Assembly (NCBI RefSeq): GCF_019049655.1
Contig: NZ_JAFMOX010000067.1
Span: 62,001-126,000, forward strand
Direction of reading: 5' to 3'
DNA: 64,000 nucleotides
Source: Rahnella rivi
Lineage (GTDB): Bacteria; Pseudomonadota; Gammaproteobacteria; Enterobacterales; Enterobacteriaceae
Below are positions 35,287 through 44,103 of this stretch, piece after piece. How positions within the stretch are numbered: the stretch's first letter is position 1; every line of letters begins with the position of its first letter. Both the position numbers and the translations under genes were made by a program. The notes beneath the pieces were generated by a model that was not told where the DNA came from, did no database searches, and saw nothing but the letters and a program-made list of their open reading frames with translations.

Positions 35287-36057
35287 ATGAAATTACATTA
35301 TCGCCTGCAAGAACCTGAAGTGGCTGGCAGCACTGCCCTGCCGGTTTTGTTAATCCACGGTTTGTTCGGAACCCTTGATAATCTGGGCATTCTGGCCCGC
35401 GACCTGAAACAACAGCATAGAGTGCTGCAGGTTGATTTGCGTAATCACGGCCAGTCCGGCCGCGCTGATGAGATGTCTTACGCCGCGATGGCGCAGGATT
35501 TAGTGGAAACGCTGGATGACGTCGGTTTCCAAAAAATCATCGTTATTGGCCATTCGATGGGCGGAAAAGCGGCCATGGCACTGACGGCGCTTATCCCCGA
35601 TCGCATCGAAAAGCTGATTGCCATAGATGTCGCACCGGTGGATTACCACGTGCGCCGCCATGACGAGATTTTTGCAGCGATCAACGCAGTGACGAAAGCA
35701 GGGCTGCGCGACCGCACCTCCGCTACGGAGTGTATGCGCGAACATATAAAGGAAGACGGTGTGATCCAGTTCCTGCTGAAGTCGTTCGCGCAGGGAGAAT
35801 GGCGCTTCAACGTGCCGGTGTTGCTCAGTCAATACAACACCATTACCGGCTGGGAAGACGTCCCGGCGTGGGATCACCCGGCGCTGTTTATCCGCGGCGG
35901 GTTATCGCCGTATGTACAGGATGAATATCGCAGCGCGATTGCCCGCCAGTTCCCGCAGGCGAAAGCGCATGTGGTGGCCGGTGCCGGTCACTGGGTGCAT
36001 GCGGAAAAACCTGAGGCGGTGTTGCGCGCTGTGCATCGTTTCATCGATGCAGCCTGA
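35287..36057 (+). CDS. ybfF: Esterase of the alpha/beta hydrolase family
   Basis: 256 residues from the ATG at 35287 (MKLHYRLQEPE), the start that aligns with E. coli YbfF; ATGs at 35275 and 35257 are in frame and the ribosome sites are all weak, so the start is uncertain. Features are the oxyanion region LLIHGLFGTLDN, nucleophile elbow GHSMGGKAAM, the acid within ALFIRGG..SPYV, and the catalytic His in GAGHWVHAEKP. YbfF hydrolyses short-chain acyl esters in vitro. Divergent from seqA. Confidence 0.93.
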   Translation: MKLHYRLQEPEVAGSTALPVLLIHGLFGTLDNLGILARDLKQQHRVLQVDLRNHGQSGRADEMSYAAMAQDLVETLDDVGFQKIIVIGHSMGGKAAMALTALIPDRIEKLIAIDVAPVDYHVRRHDEIFAAINAVTKAGLRDRTSATECMREHIKEDGVIQFLLKSFAQGEWRFNVPVLLSQYNTITGWEDVPAWDHPALFIRGGLSPYVQDEYRSAIARQFPQAKAHVVAGAGHWVHAEKPEAVLRAVHRFIDAA

Positions 36058-36320
36058 GGTTTAACATCCTGGGGATAAATTGTGCAAAAAGTCTGCACAA
36101 CGTCAGAAGTTATCATGAAATCAGGGCAATCAGGCGTTGTGAACCCCAGGCGCGCTAGGGTATGATTGCGCGCTATAATTTTTGCCGCCCCGTTTCACTC
36201 AGGTCGAGTGGCGGGAGGTGAATTGGGTCAGGGTTTCTTAGCCCGAAATGTGTGAAACGCTCGTCAGGAATCGGCTTGCCGTTTTCCGATGTAAAAACTT
36301 CCCTGGTTGTACCGCTACCT

Positions 36321-36602
36321 ATGGCAAAAGAACAACTGGATCGCACGACGATTGATCTGTTCGCAGATGACCGCCGTCCGGGGCGTCCAAAAACAAATCC
36401 GCTATCCCGTGATGAACAGCTCAGGATCAACAAGCGCAATCAGTTACGCCGCGATAAAGCGAGCGGTCTGCGTCGCGTGGAGCTGAAAATGAACGCCGAT
36501 GCTGTTGATACCCTCAATAAGCTGGCAGAAGAACGCAATATCAGTCGTAGCGAATTGATTGAAGAGATGCTGCTTGCGCATCTTAACGGTCATGAAGGCT
36601 GA
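36321..36602 (+). CDS. ybfE: YbfE family small DNA-binding-like protein
   Basis: 93 residues. The ATG at 36321 gives MAKEQLDRTTIDLFA, matching E. coli YbfE; the in-frame ATG-like start at 36252 adds unrelated residues. The body contains RRPGRPKTNPLSRDEQLRINKRNQLRRDK and a ribbon-helix-helix-like tail (RRVELKMNADAVDTLNKLAEERNISRSELIEEML). E. coli YbfE is known as a LexA-regulated gene; I find no clear LexA box upstream here. Confidence 0.92.
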   Translation: MAKEQLDRTTIDLFADDRRPGRPKTNPLSRDEQLRINKRNQLRRDKASGLRRVELKMNADAVDTLNKLAEERNISRSELIEEMLLAHLNGHEG

Positions 36603-36606
36603 TTGA

Positions 36607-36645
36607 AAACGGGTAACCTTCTCAGGCTACCCGTTTGTTTTTTCT
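36607..36645 (+). terminator. ybfE terminator
   Basis: Stem AAACGGGTA/TACCCGTTT (36607-36636) followed by GTTTTTTCTT, four bases after the ybfE stop. Confidence 0.85.
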
Positions 36646-36677
36646 TACTTATTCCCGGCTAACTTCCTTCTTCCCAC

Positions 36678-38342
36678 TCAGAACGTTTCCCAGTTTTCAG
36701 CACTCTTCGCCGACATCATTCCTGTGTCCGGTCGCAATAACGGCGCTGGCATCTTACCGGTCGGTTTTGCCCCGACGCGCGTCACGCTGTCGCTGAGTTT
36801 AAAGGTCGCGACGGCGTTGTTCAGCAATGCAGCCTGCTCTTCCAGAGAGACGGCGGCCTGAGACGCCTGTTCCACCAGCGCGGCGTTTTGCTGCGTGACG
36901 CTGTCCATCTGCGTCACGGCCACGGCCACCTGGCTGATGCCTTTACTTTGCTCATCAGATGCTGACGCGATTTCGGCCATAATATCCGTGACGTGTGTAA
37001 TCGAACGCACCACTTCATTCATGGTCTGACCGGCGTTTTCGACCAGTTTGGAACCGCTGTCAACGCGGGAAACGGATTCGCTGATCAGCGACTCAATCTC
37101 TTTTGCTGCCTGCGCACTACGCTGTGCCAGATTGCGCACTTCGCTGGCGACCACGGCAAACCCGCGGCCCTGTTCGCCTGCACGGGCGGCTTCGACCGCG
37201 GCATTCAGCGCCAGAATGTTGGTCTGGAAGGCGATACTGTTGATGACCGAGGTAATCTCCGCGATTTTCTTCGAGCTGCCTGAAATATCTTTCATGGTGC
37301 TGACCACATCCGCGACAATACTGCCGCCCTTTTGCGCCGTGGTAGAGGCTTCTATCACCAGCTGGCTGGCGTGATGCGCGTTGTCAGCATTGTGTTTCAC
37401 CGTGGCTGTCAGCTCTTCCATGCTGGCCGCCGTCTCTTCCAGCGCAGACGCCTGCTCTTCGGTACGGGAAGAGAGATCGTTATTGCCGGCAGAAATTTCA
37501 GACGCGCCCTGGTAAATATTGTTCGTGCAGTTACGGATGGTTTGAACGGTATTCACCAGACTGGCCTGCATGATGTTCAGCAAAGGAATCAACTTACCGG
37601 CGCAGTTTTTACCGAACTCTTCCATGTTATGCGTCAGGTCACCACTGGCAATCAGCGCGAACTGATCGCGGAGTTTATCCAGCGGTTTGACTAACGCCAT
37701 CACCAGATAGCGATCGGTCAGCAGCAGGATAATCAGCCCAATAACAAACGCGGTGATCTGAATCACTTTGCTGAGATTAGTCAGATGATTAGACTCTGTT
37801 TGCGCCGCGCTGAAATCCACCGCGATCTGGCTGCTGACTTTTTGCATGGCAGCCCCGAAATCACGGCTTAACGCCGGAACGCCTGACTGCGCCAGCTGAT
37901 TGTACGCATCGATATTTTTGCTGCTGGCGGCCTCAAATAACGGCTTCACGCCCTGCGTTATCAGACTTTCCCAACGGGTGAGTAATTCCTGAACCGCTGA
38001 ATCTTCCAGCCCCGGATGCGGGGCCGCTTTGAAATCCGCCTGCGCCTGCGTCAGGGCTTCAAGGGATTGTTTTGCGGTATCAAAAATTTCCGGCCCTTTG
38101 GTCGGATCGGCCTGAAGCTGCGACACCGCACGGCTTAAGCGGGTTACGGTACGAAAATACTGATCATTTCCTTTGCTGATCAGCGCCATATTGTTGACGA
38201 GCTCAGAACTGTTGCGGGTGTTTTGCGTCAGCGTATTCAGTGAGTTAACGGTGTAAAGGGATACACCCGCCCACATAACGCAGAAAACGCCAAGAATGGT
38301 TAATAACGCGGCCCTGATGGTGATATTTTTTAAAAACTGCAC
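36678..38342 (-). CDS. Methyl-accepting chemotaxis protein
   Basis: A transmembrane chemoreceptor of 554 residues. The GTG at 38340-38342 was chosen because GAGAGG lies six bases upstream and yields MQFLKNITIRAALL; an ATG seven codons further upstream has no ribosome site. One helix at about 8-28, a helical periplasmic sensor (about 30-185, four-helix bundle type), a second helix near 193-215, HAMP, then the signalling domain with the hairpin AFQTNILALNAAVEAARAGEQGRGFAVVASEVRNLAQRSAQAAKEI. It ends in NWETF, the CheR/CheB docking pentapeptide, so it behaves like a high-abundance receptor. Ligand unknown. It is inserted between ybfE and fldA, which are neighbours in E. coli. Confidence 0.93.
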   Translation of the reverse strand: MQFLKNITIRAALLTILGVFCVMWAGVSLYTVNSLNTLTQNTRNSSELVNNMALISKGNDQYFRTVTRLSRAVSQLQADPTKGPEIFDTAKQSLEALTQAQADFKAAPHPGLEDSAVQELLTRWESLITQGVKPLFEAASSKNIDAYNQLAQSGVPALSRDFGAAMQKVSSQIAVDFSAAQTESNHLTNLSKVIQITAFVIGLIILLLTDRYLVMALVKPLDKLRDQFALIASGDLTHNMEEFGKNCAGKLIPLLNIMQASLVNTVQTIRNCTNNIYQGASEISAGNNDLSSRTEEQASALEETAASMEELTATVKHNADNAHHASQLVIEASTTAQKGGSIVADVVSTMKDISGSSKKIAEITSVINSIAFQTNILALNAAVEAARAGEQGRGFAVVASEVRNLAQRSAQAAKEIESLISESVSRVDSGSKLVENAGQTMNEVVRSITHVTDIMAEIASASDEQSKGISQVAVAVTQMDSVTQQNAALVEQASQAAVSLEEQAALLNNAVATFKLSDSVTRVGAKPTGKMPAPLLRPDTGMMSAKSAENWETF

Positions 38343-38760
38343 GATATGCCTCTCTCGAAACATGACTGTTTCTGGTCTGAGGATTGAGGGGGATGCGGAG
38401 AATCAAGACAAGTAACCATCAGGCAAGTGCCCCAGGACATGTTTGAACACCTCTCCGGGCATCGATTTCTTTATTATGTTGAGATTGCTCTCGCATCATC
38501 TATCGGCGGGACGTGCTTAAAATTTAGTATTGTTAAGATATATTTCTTCACTTTGCTTTTAACCCCGTCAATTTTGAGGATTTTATCTGGATTAAAAGCA
38601 CACGAAGGCGATACCACTTAAAAAGATTGCCCGATAAACTTATTCGTCAGTTAAGAAGGCGAGCAGAAGCATATTCTCCGCCTCACGAGTTTGCTATTAT
38701 CAGCACTATTATTGCCTGCAATGTAGGGCTTATCATTGAGAACAAGAGGTTAGACATCTT
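38343..38760. promoter_or_regulatory. Divergent chemoreceptor/fldA control region
   Basis: About 420 non-coding bases that must hold the chemoreceptor and fldA promoters. An open frame at 38427-38621 has no ribosome site, no recognisable product and AT-rich composition, and I do not accept it as a gene. AAGAGG lies 11 bases before fldA, further than usual. No binding site could be placed. Confidence 0.45.
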
Positions 38761-39288
38761 ATGGCCGTAGTAGGAATCTTCTTTGGATCCGATACAGGTA
38801 ACACCGAAAACATCGCAAAAATGATCCAGAAACAACTGGGTAAAGATGTTGCTGAGGTGCATGACATTGCGAAGAGCAGCAAAGAGGATCTGGAAAAATT
38901 CGATATTTTGCTGATCGGTATTCCAACCTGGTATTACGGTGAAGCTCAGTGTGACTGGGACGACTTCTTCCCAAGCCTGGAAGAGATAGATTTTGAAGGT
39001 AAGCTGGTTGCGCTGTTTGGTTGCGGCGATCAGGAAGACTACGCAGAATATTTCTGTGATGCGCTGGGCACCGTGCGCGACATCATTGAGCCACGCGGCG
39101 CGGTGATTGTGGGTCACTGGCCAACCGAAGGCTATCACTTCGAAGCATCCAAAGGTCTGGCAGATGATAAACATTTCATCGGACTGGCTATTGATGAAGA
39201 CCGTCAGCCGGAATTAACCAATGAGCGCGTTGACGCCTGGGTTAAGCAAATTACTGAAGAATTGAGCCTTTCAGAAATTATTGGCTAA
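38761..39288 (+). CDS. fldA: Flavodoxin 1
   Basis: Acidic FMN protein of 175 residues that donates electrons to, for example, methionine synthase and biotin synthase reactions. The FMN phosphate loop is FGSDTGNTENIA. The loops PTWYYGEAQCDWDDF and FGCGDQEDYAEYFCDALG flank the isoalloxazine ring. It is nearly identical to E. coli FldA through most of its length. It lies directly upstream of fur, the conserved arrangement. Confidence 0.98.
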   Translation: MAVVGIFFGSDTGNTENIAKMIQKQLGKDVAEVHDIAKSSKEDLEKFDILLIGIPTWYYGEAQCDWDDFFPSLEEIDFEGKLVALFGCGDQEDYAEYFCDALGTVRDIIEPRGAVIVGHWPTEGYHFEASKGLADDKHFIGLAIDEDRQPELTNERVDAWVKQITEELSLSEIIG

Positions 39289-39602
39289 AAACCCTGTTGG
39301 CCCTGAGGATTTATTCTACAATTGAAGGGCCAAACTATTACTGAAATTAACAATTTAGCCACAACAAAATTGTTACTTTCGGTGGTATCAAGGTACACTG
39401 AGTTCATCTGTTTTTTCTATCGATCAAGTCGTTGCATTGTCTTATGTGACTGGCATTTAGTGATCTTTATTAACAGGCTATCGTTTAGGGGATCGGCACA
39501 CTTCCGTTAAAAGAAGGATCCTAATCGAAGAATTTTGTGCCGCTGATGCCACAGGCTCCATGCCTCAACTTGATTAGCACATAGTAACAGGACTGAATCC
39601 GC
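39289..39602 (+). promoter_or_regulatory. fldA-fur intergenic region (fur promoter and leader)
   Basis: A 314-base region. A TTGGCCCT/AGGGCCAA stem with a 21-base loop (39297-39333) follows fldA but lacks a T tract, so it is a weak terminator candidate. The last 60 bases before fur resemble the E. coli leader by eye. I looked for a Uof-type leader peptide overlapping the fur start: the frame ending in TGA at 39604 has no start codon after the stop at 39571, so none is annotated. Confidence 0.5.
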
Positions 39603-40058
39603 ATGACTGACAACAACACCGCACTGAAGAAAGCCGGCTTAAAAGTCACGCTTCCGCGCCTTAAAATCCTGGAAGTGTTGCAAGCGCCGGAAGGTCATCA
39701 CGTTAGTGCGGAAGATCTGTACAAACAATTGATTGATATGGGTGAAGAGATTGGTCTGGCGACGGTTTACCGCGTTCTGAACCAGTTTGATGACGCCGGT
39801 ATCGTGACCCGCCATAACTTCGAAGGCGGCAAGTCCGTGTTCGAACTGACTCAGCAACACCATCACGATCACCTGATTTGCTTAGATTGTGGCCGTGTTA
39901 TTGAATTCCGCGACGAATACATTGAAGGTCGTCAGCGCGAAATTGCTAAAAAACACGGTATCAAACTGACCAACCACAGCCTGTACCTGTACGGCCACTG
40001 TGAAGCAGGCGACTGCCGCGAAGATGACTCTTTGCACAATGACAAACCTGCGCAGTAA
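39603..40058 (+). CDS. fur: Ferric uptake regulator
   Basis: 151-residue iron-dependent repressor. The winged-helix N-terminus (MTDNNTALKKAGLKVTLPRLKILEVLQ...ATVYRVLNQFDDAGIV) is followed by the metal sites HHHDHLICLDCGRVIEF and the second CxxxxC pair CEAGDC. The sequence closely follows E. coli Fur with a slightly longer tail. It is followed by its own terminator and faces chiQ. Confidence 0.98.
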   Translation: MTDNNTALKKAGLKVTLPRLKILEVLQAPEGHHVSAEDLYKQLIDMGEEIGLATVYRVLNQFDDAGIVTRHNFEGGKSVFELTQQHHHDHLICLDCGRVIEFRDEYIEGRQREIAKKHGIKLTNHSLYLYGHCEAGDCREDDSLHNDKPAQ

Positions 40059-40090
40059 TCTGCCGGGCTCGTTGATATCGACCTAAAATT

Positions 40091-40113
40091 AACCGCTGAA
40101 AAGCGGTTTTTTT
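40091..40113 (+). terminator. fur terminator
   Basis: Stem AACCGCT/AGCGGTT with a GAAA loop and a run of T, about 30 bases after the fur stop. Confidence 0.9.
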
Positions 40114-40141
40114 ATGCCCGTTTATCAGCGATGACAGACAT

Positions 40142-40167
40142 AAAAAACCCCGGCAAGCCGGGGTTTT
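40142..40167 (-). terminator. chiQ terminator
   Basis: 10-bp stem AAAACCCCGG/CCGGGGTTTT with a four-base loop. On the minus strand it ends in a T tract 30 bases after the chiQ stop. Confidence 0.9.
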
Positions 40168-40196
40168 CTGTCTCACATTCAGGTGTTTGATGAGGT

Positions 40197-40544
40197 CTAC
40201 TGCACCGGCATGGGTGAGTTATTGGCTTTAATTTCCTTCCAGATTTTTCCACAATCGGCAGCGTAAGCCTGCCCGTCACCGGTTTTGCGTGCCGTCAGGC
40301 AGCGCTGGTAATCCAGCACGCGTACCGTTTCCTGTTGTGCAAACTGCTGGTGAGCTTTCTCTTCCTTCAGAACGTTAAGAACCGCCTGGCAGGATGCAAG
40401 TTTGTCCGGCGAGCCTTCAGCGGTATTGATGCAGGCGCTGTAAGCCTTGCGCAGTCTGGCATCTTCAGCCTGCCCTGACGTCTGGGAACAACCGGCCAGC
40501 AATAAAGACGTGGTCACGATCAGCAGTAATTTATTCATCGACAT
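40197..40544 (-). CDS. chiQ: Chitosugar-induced lipoprotein ChiQ
   Basis: 115 residues. It has a lipoprotein signal with lipobox LLAGC (Cys19), then a small helical domain with four conserved cysteines (YSACIN, LASCQA, YQRCLT, AADCGK). E. coli ChiQ (YbfN) has the same layout. The first ATG is used because GAGG is five bases upstream; a second ATG two codons later is also possible. It lies seven bases after chiP and is co-transcribed. Function unknown beyond the link to chitoporin. Confidence 0.92.
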   Translation of the reverse strand: MSMNKLLLIVTTSLLLAGCSQTSGQAEDARLRKAYSACINTAEGSPDKLASCQAVLNVLKEEKAHQQFAQQETVRVLDYQRCLTARKTGDGQAYAADCGKIWKEIKANNSPMPVQ

Positions 40545-40551
40545 AGTGACC

Positions 40552-42015
40552 TCAGAAAATAGTGAATGGAGCGATAACGATAAATTTCACATCTTTTTCA
40601 TCCTGGAAGATGTTGCCGTAACCACCGCCCCAGCTCGGAATATCTGAATGGTTGTCATACTGGGTGTAATGCAATTTGAACAACGTGCCTTTGGCGCGCC
40701 CTTCCTGAAGGGTGTAAAGCGCATCCAGACTCCACGCACTTTCTTTCAGACGCTGGCTTTGGTCATAAGCCGCATTGGTGCTTGGCTTGGCATCCCATGC
40801 ATAAACATAGGAACCGCCGACCGCGAAGCCTGGCAGATCCCATTTCGCCAGATCATATAAAACACCGGCATATACTGCTTTTTCGCCGTTGGCGTTGAAG
40901 TCGGAACGGTTATCCCACCACACATCGAGACGACCGTTGGACGAGGAATACGTTGGGGTCATACGCTGAAGGAAGTAGCCCTGATTCCCCTCCGCCTTGA
41001 CCATCGTCCCTTCCAGACGCCAGTCAAACTGGCCGGTGGTGTAACCGAACGTCAGAGCCTGCAACCATGCCAGCCCGTCGTACAAACTGTTAGGATCGTT
41101 TTTATCACTGATGCGGTCTTCTGCACCGTAGAACTGGTAGCTGGTGGTCAGCGGGTTACCCAGCAGATCCATTTTGTAAGAGGCCTTGGCGAAATACTGA
41201 TCGACGTAGCTTTCCGCTTCGCCATAGGCGGCTTCGAGCACCAGATCATTTTTGAAGTCGTATTTCGCGCCCAGCGAGTGAATATAGGAAACACCGGTTT
41301 TTTTGTCATTCTGGCGGAAATCATCCATTTCCAGGTGCCACGGTGATTTATATTCATCCGCCCACATGTAGGAGAAACTCAGTTCGCCCGGCTCGCCGAA
41401 ATCATGTTTATATCCGGCTTCTGCGCCGCGATACGTACCCGGCATGAAACTCCAGTGCGGCGCAATCAGGGTCTGGCCGGTCGGCTGAATATAACCCGCG
41501 TGGCCCCAGAAGCCGCCGTATTTGAACTTACCGGCAGCTTTATACAGGCTGACTCCGCCTTTATCGCCAGAGTAATCTTCATCGTAAGCGTGATTTTTTG
41601 AGGAGAATGCAATTTCGTTCGGGTGGCCGCTGTCGCTGGCTTCGGCCATTTCAATTGCCGTGAAAGCCGCAACGTCGATGCCGAACATATCCCACGCATA
41701 ACCGGAGGAGAAATCCAGATTCAGGTTGGCGGTGGCATGAGAAAGGTTAGTGGCGTACTTGTCGTAGTCAGGGTTGTTGACGGTGACTTTAGAGCCGTCG
41801 GGGCGGGTTTCTTCTTTGGTTTTATTCAGATCTTTGCGATCACGTTCGCGCTGCCAGTAATACACGCCACCAGTGAGCGTCGAATCATCAATAAAGCCCG
41901 CCGCGTTTGCCTCTTCAGAAAACATTAATCCGCCACCCAATAAGGTGCCGGCCAGAGAATACATCACAGGTTTCAGATAAGCCGATCCCCTGCCCCGGTT
42001 AAGGTGCTTGTGCAT
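40552..42015 (-). CDS. chiP: Chitoporin, outer-membrane chitooligosaccharide channel
   Basis: 487-residue OprD-family porin with a signal peptide cleaved near residue 38 (SEEANA then AGFIDD). The C-terminus ends in KFIVIAPFTIF, an aromatic residue typical of beta-barrel proteins. Blocks such as LTGGVYYWQRERDRKD, APHWSFMPGTYRGAEAGYKHDF and the SWGGGYGNIFQDEKD end match E. coli ChiP. It imports GlcNAc oligosaccharides. The ribosome binding site is covered by a ChiX-complementary sequence, and two NagC-like operators lie upstream. Confidence 0.95.
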   Translation of the reverse strand: MHKHLNRGRGSAYLKPVMYSLAGTLLGGGLMFSEEANAAGFIDDSTLTGGVYYWQRERDRKDLNKTKEETRPDGSKVTVNNPDYDKYATNLSHATANLNLDFSSGYAWDMFGIDVAAFTAIEMAEASDSGHPNEIAFSSKNHAYDEDYSGDKGGVSLYKAAGKFKYGGFWGHAGYIQPTGQTLIAPHWSFMPGTYRGAEAGYKHDFGEPGELSFSYMWADEYKSPWHLEMDDFRQNDKKTGVSYIHSLGAKYDFKNDLVLEAAYGEAESYVDQYFAKASYKMDLLGNPLTTSYQFYGAEDRISDKNDPNSLYDGLAWLQALTFGYTTGQFDWRLEGTMVKAEGNQGYFLQRMTPTYSSSNGRLDVWWDNRSDFNANGEKAVYAGVLYDLAKWDLPGFAVGGSYVYAWDAKPSTNAAYDQSQRLKESAWSLDALYTLQEGRAKGTLFKLHYTQYDNHSDIPSWGGGYGNIFQDEKDVKFIVIAPFTIF

Positions 42016-42016
42016 A

Positions 42017-42035
42017 GAAATTCCTCATTTTTGAC
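42017..42035 (-). promoter_or_regulatory. ChiX small-RNA pairing site over the chiP ribosome binding site
   Basis: On the mRNA, GAGGAAUUUC (42017-42026) directly precedes the start codon, and GUCAAA (42030-42035) lies just upstream. Both blocks are complementary to the GAAAUUCCUCUUUGAC part of E. coli ChiX as I recall it, with a short interruption. Pairing would block initiation until chitosugars induce. Confidence 0.75.
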
Positions 42036-42111
42036 TAAAAAGTAACTGCAAAACCCAAACGGGTATTAAAAGCGGGCGTCAGAGACGTCACCGTAAAAGC
42101 AAGGGTAGAGT

Positions 42112-42132
42112 ATTTTTCGCGACGCGAATTAT
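42112..42132. promoter_or_regulatory. NagC-like operator 1 upstream of chiP
   Basis: ATTTTTCG-CGA-CGCGAATTAT has the NagC layout: TTCG-N3-CG flanked by A/T blocks. It lies about 100 bases upstream of the chiP ATG and matches the site found between nagE and nagB. Inferred from similarity. Confidence 0.65.
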
Positions 42133-42345
42133 CAATGAGTAATTCATCATTGATCTCTGAAATATGACAAAGTGCACATAAAGATGAAAAAGTATTACAG
42201 AAAGAACTTTGTGGGAATTTAAGCGAGGAAAAAAGTGAAAACAATTAAGAATCAAATAACTAAAAAAGATAAGTCTGTGGTTTACACGTTTCAGCTTTCA
42301 GCGATATTTAATCAGAGCCGCTAAAAAGTGCGCATCATAAACACA
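42133..42345. promoter_or_regulatory. AT-rich chiP upstream region
   Basis: Non-coding and strongly AT-rich, lying between the two NagC-like sites. It must contain or adjoin the chiP promoter. I could not choose a -35/-10 pair, and no ORF is supported. Confidence 0.4.
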
Positions 42346-42366
42346 TTAATTCGCGACAGAAATCAA
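42346..42366. promoter_or_regulatory. NagC-like operator 2 between chiP and glnS
   Basis: TTAATTCG-CGA-CAGAAATCAA shares the TTCGCGAC core with operator 1 (42112-42132) and has its centre 234 bases further from chiP. A distal operator could allow NagC looping. Inferred. Confidence 0.5.
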
Positions 42367-42385
42367 TTTCGATATTGCTTAAGGC

Positions 42386-42412
42386 ATAAAAAAACGCAGC
42401 CGAAGCTGCGTT
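42386..42412 (-). terminator. glnS terminator
   Basis: Stem AACGCAGC/GCTGCGTT with a CGAA loop (42393-42412). On the minus strand it is followed by a T run. It starts 21 bases after the glnS stop. Confidence 0.92.
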
Positions 42413-42432
42413 AAAAATAAGTCTTACTTCAA

Positions 42433-44103
42433 TCAGGCAACCGGTTTGCTTTCCCAGGTATCGCGCAGACCGACGGTGCGGTTAAACACCAGATGCTCCG
42501 CGCTGGAATAGCGGCTGTCGGCACAGAAGTAACCTTCACGCTCGAACTGCAGGCTGACTTCCGCCTGCGCCCCTGCCAGAGAAGGCTCAACGAAGCCCTG
42601 AGCGATAACCAGAGACTCCGGGTTGATGGTGGTCAGGAAATCCTCTGCCTGACCGGGGTTCGCTACGCTGAACAGACGGTCATACAGACGGAATTCTGCT
42701 GGCTTACCTTCAGTGGCGGAAACCCAGTGGATCACACCTTTCACCTTGCGGCCATCAGCAGGATCTTTGCTCAGCGTGTCGATATCGTAAGAACAGAAGA
42801 TAGTGGTGATATTCCCTTCGGCATCTTTCTCAATGCGTTCCGCTTTAATCACATACGCATTGCGCAGGCGCACTTCTTTGCCCAGCACCAGACGCTTGTA
42901 CTGCTTGTTAGCTTCTTCGCGGAAATCAGCCTGATCGATGTAAATCTCGCGGGTGAAAGGAACGTCGCGGGTGCCCATTTCCGGCTTGCTCGGATGGTTT
43001 GGCATTTTCACCTGTTGCACGTCATCACCGGTAAAGTTTTCAATGATCACTTTAACCGGATTGATAACAGCCATGGCTCGCGGTGCGTTCTCGTTCAGAT
43101 CGTCGCGAATGCAGGATTCCAGCGCCATCATTTCGACGTTGTTGTCTTGCTTGGTCACGCCAATACGACGACAGAATTCACGGATAGATGCAGCGGTATA
43201 ACCACGGCGGCGCAGACCTGAAACGGTCGGCATACGCGGGTCGTCCCAGCCTTCTACAATCTTCTCGGTCACCAGCAGGTTCAGCTTACGCTTGGACATG
43301 ATGGAGTATTCGAGATTCAGACGGGAAAACTCATACTGACGCGGATGGCATGGAATAGTGATGTTATCCAGCACCCAGTCATAAAGACGGCGGTTGTCCT
43401 GGAATTCCAGCGTACATAAAGAATGGGTGATCCCTTCCAGCGCATCGGAAATGCAGTGGGTGAAATCGTACATCGGGTAGATGCACCATTTTGTGCCGGT
43501 CTGATGATGCTCAGCAAACTTAATACGGTAGATAACCGGATCGCGCATCACGAAGAATGGCGATGCCATATCGATTTTGGCACGCAGACAGGCCGCACCT
43601 TCAGCGAATTCACCGTTGCGCATTTTTTCAAACAGCGCGATGTTTTCTTCCACGGAGCGATCGCGGTACGGGCTATTTTTACCCGGCGCAGTCAGGGAAC
43701 CGCGATATTCGCGAATTTGGTCGGGGGAAAGTTCATCAACGTAAGCCAGACCTTTGTTGATTAATTCCAGCGCGTATGCGTGCAGTTGATCGAAATAGTC
43801 TGAAGAGTAGTGGATATCACCGCTCCAGTCGAAGCCCAGCCACTGGACGTCGTGCTTGATAGACTCAACGAATTCGATGTCTTCTTTTGCCGGGTTGGTA
43901 TCATCAAAACGCAGATTGCACTGACCCTGGTAGTCTTGTGCAATGCCGAAGTTCAGGCAGATAGACTTTGCATGGCCGATATGCAAATAGCCATTAGGCT
44001 CAGGCGGGAAACGGGTGTGAACGCTATTGTGTTTCCCGGTCGCCAGATCTTCATCAATAATCTGACGGATAAAATTTGTTGGGCGGGCTTCAGCCTCACT
44101 CAT
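42433..44103 (-). CDS. glnS: Glutaminyl-tRNA synthetase
   Basis: Class I synthetase charging tRNA-Gln, 556 residues. The HIGH motif is at residues 41-44 (PEPNGYLHIGHAKS), the KMSKS-equivalent is IMSKRKL, and the C-terminal beta-barrel anticodon domains end in RTVGLRDTWESKPVA. The window also encodes three of its substrate tRNAs (53192-53707). It sits between chiP and nagE, as in E. coli. Confidence 0.98.
   Translation of the reverse strand: MSEAEARPTNFIRQIIDEDLATGKHNSVHTRFPPEPNGYLHIGHAKSICLNFGIAQDYQGQCNLRFDDTNPAKEDIEFVESIKHDVQWLGFDWSGDIHYSSDYFDQLHAYALELINKGLAYVDELSPDQIREYRGSLTAPGKNSPYRDRSVEENIALFEKMRNGEFAEGAACLRAKIDMASPFFVMRDPVIYRIKFAEHHQTGTKWCIYPMYDFTHCISDALEGITHSLCTLEFQDNRRLYDWVLDNITIPCHPRQYEFSRLNLEYSIMSKRKLNLLVTEKIVEGWDDPRMPTVSGLRRRGYTAASIREFCRRIGVTKQDNNVEMMALESCIRDDLNENAPRAMAVINPVKVIIENFTGDDVQQVKMPNHPSKPEMGTRDVPFTREIYIDQADFREEANKQYKRLVLGKEVRLRNAYVIKAERIEKDAEGNITTIFCSYDIDTLSKDPADGRKVKGVIHWVSATEGKPAEFRLYDRLFSVANPGQAEDFLTTINPESLVIAQGFVEPSLAGAQAEVSLQFEREGYFCADSRYSSAEHLVFNRTVGLRDTWESKPVA

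Noticed and set aside
36061..36320. LexA box upstream of ybfE
   Set aside because: No CTGT-N8-ACAG or near match in the 260 bases upstream, although ybfE is LexA-controlled in E. coli.
38427..38621. 64-codon open frame between the chemoreceptor and fldA
   Set aside because: No ribosome binding site, AT-rich, no recognisable product; best read as promoter DNA.
39541..39606. Uof-type leader peptide overlapping the fur start
   Set aside because: The frame whose stop overlaps the fur ATG has an in-frame stop at 39571 and no start codon after it; the other frames are closed too.
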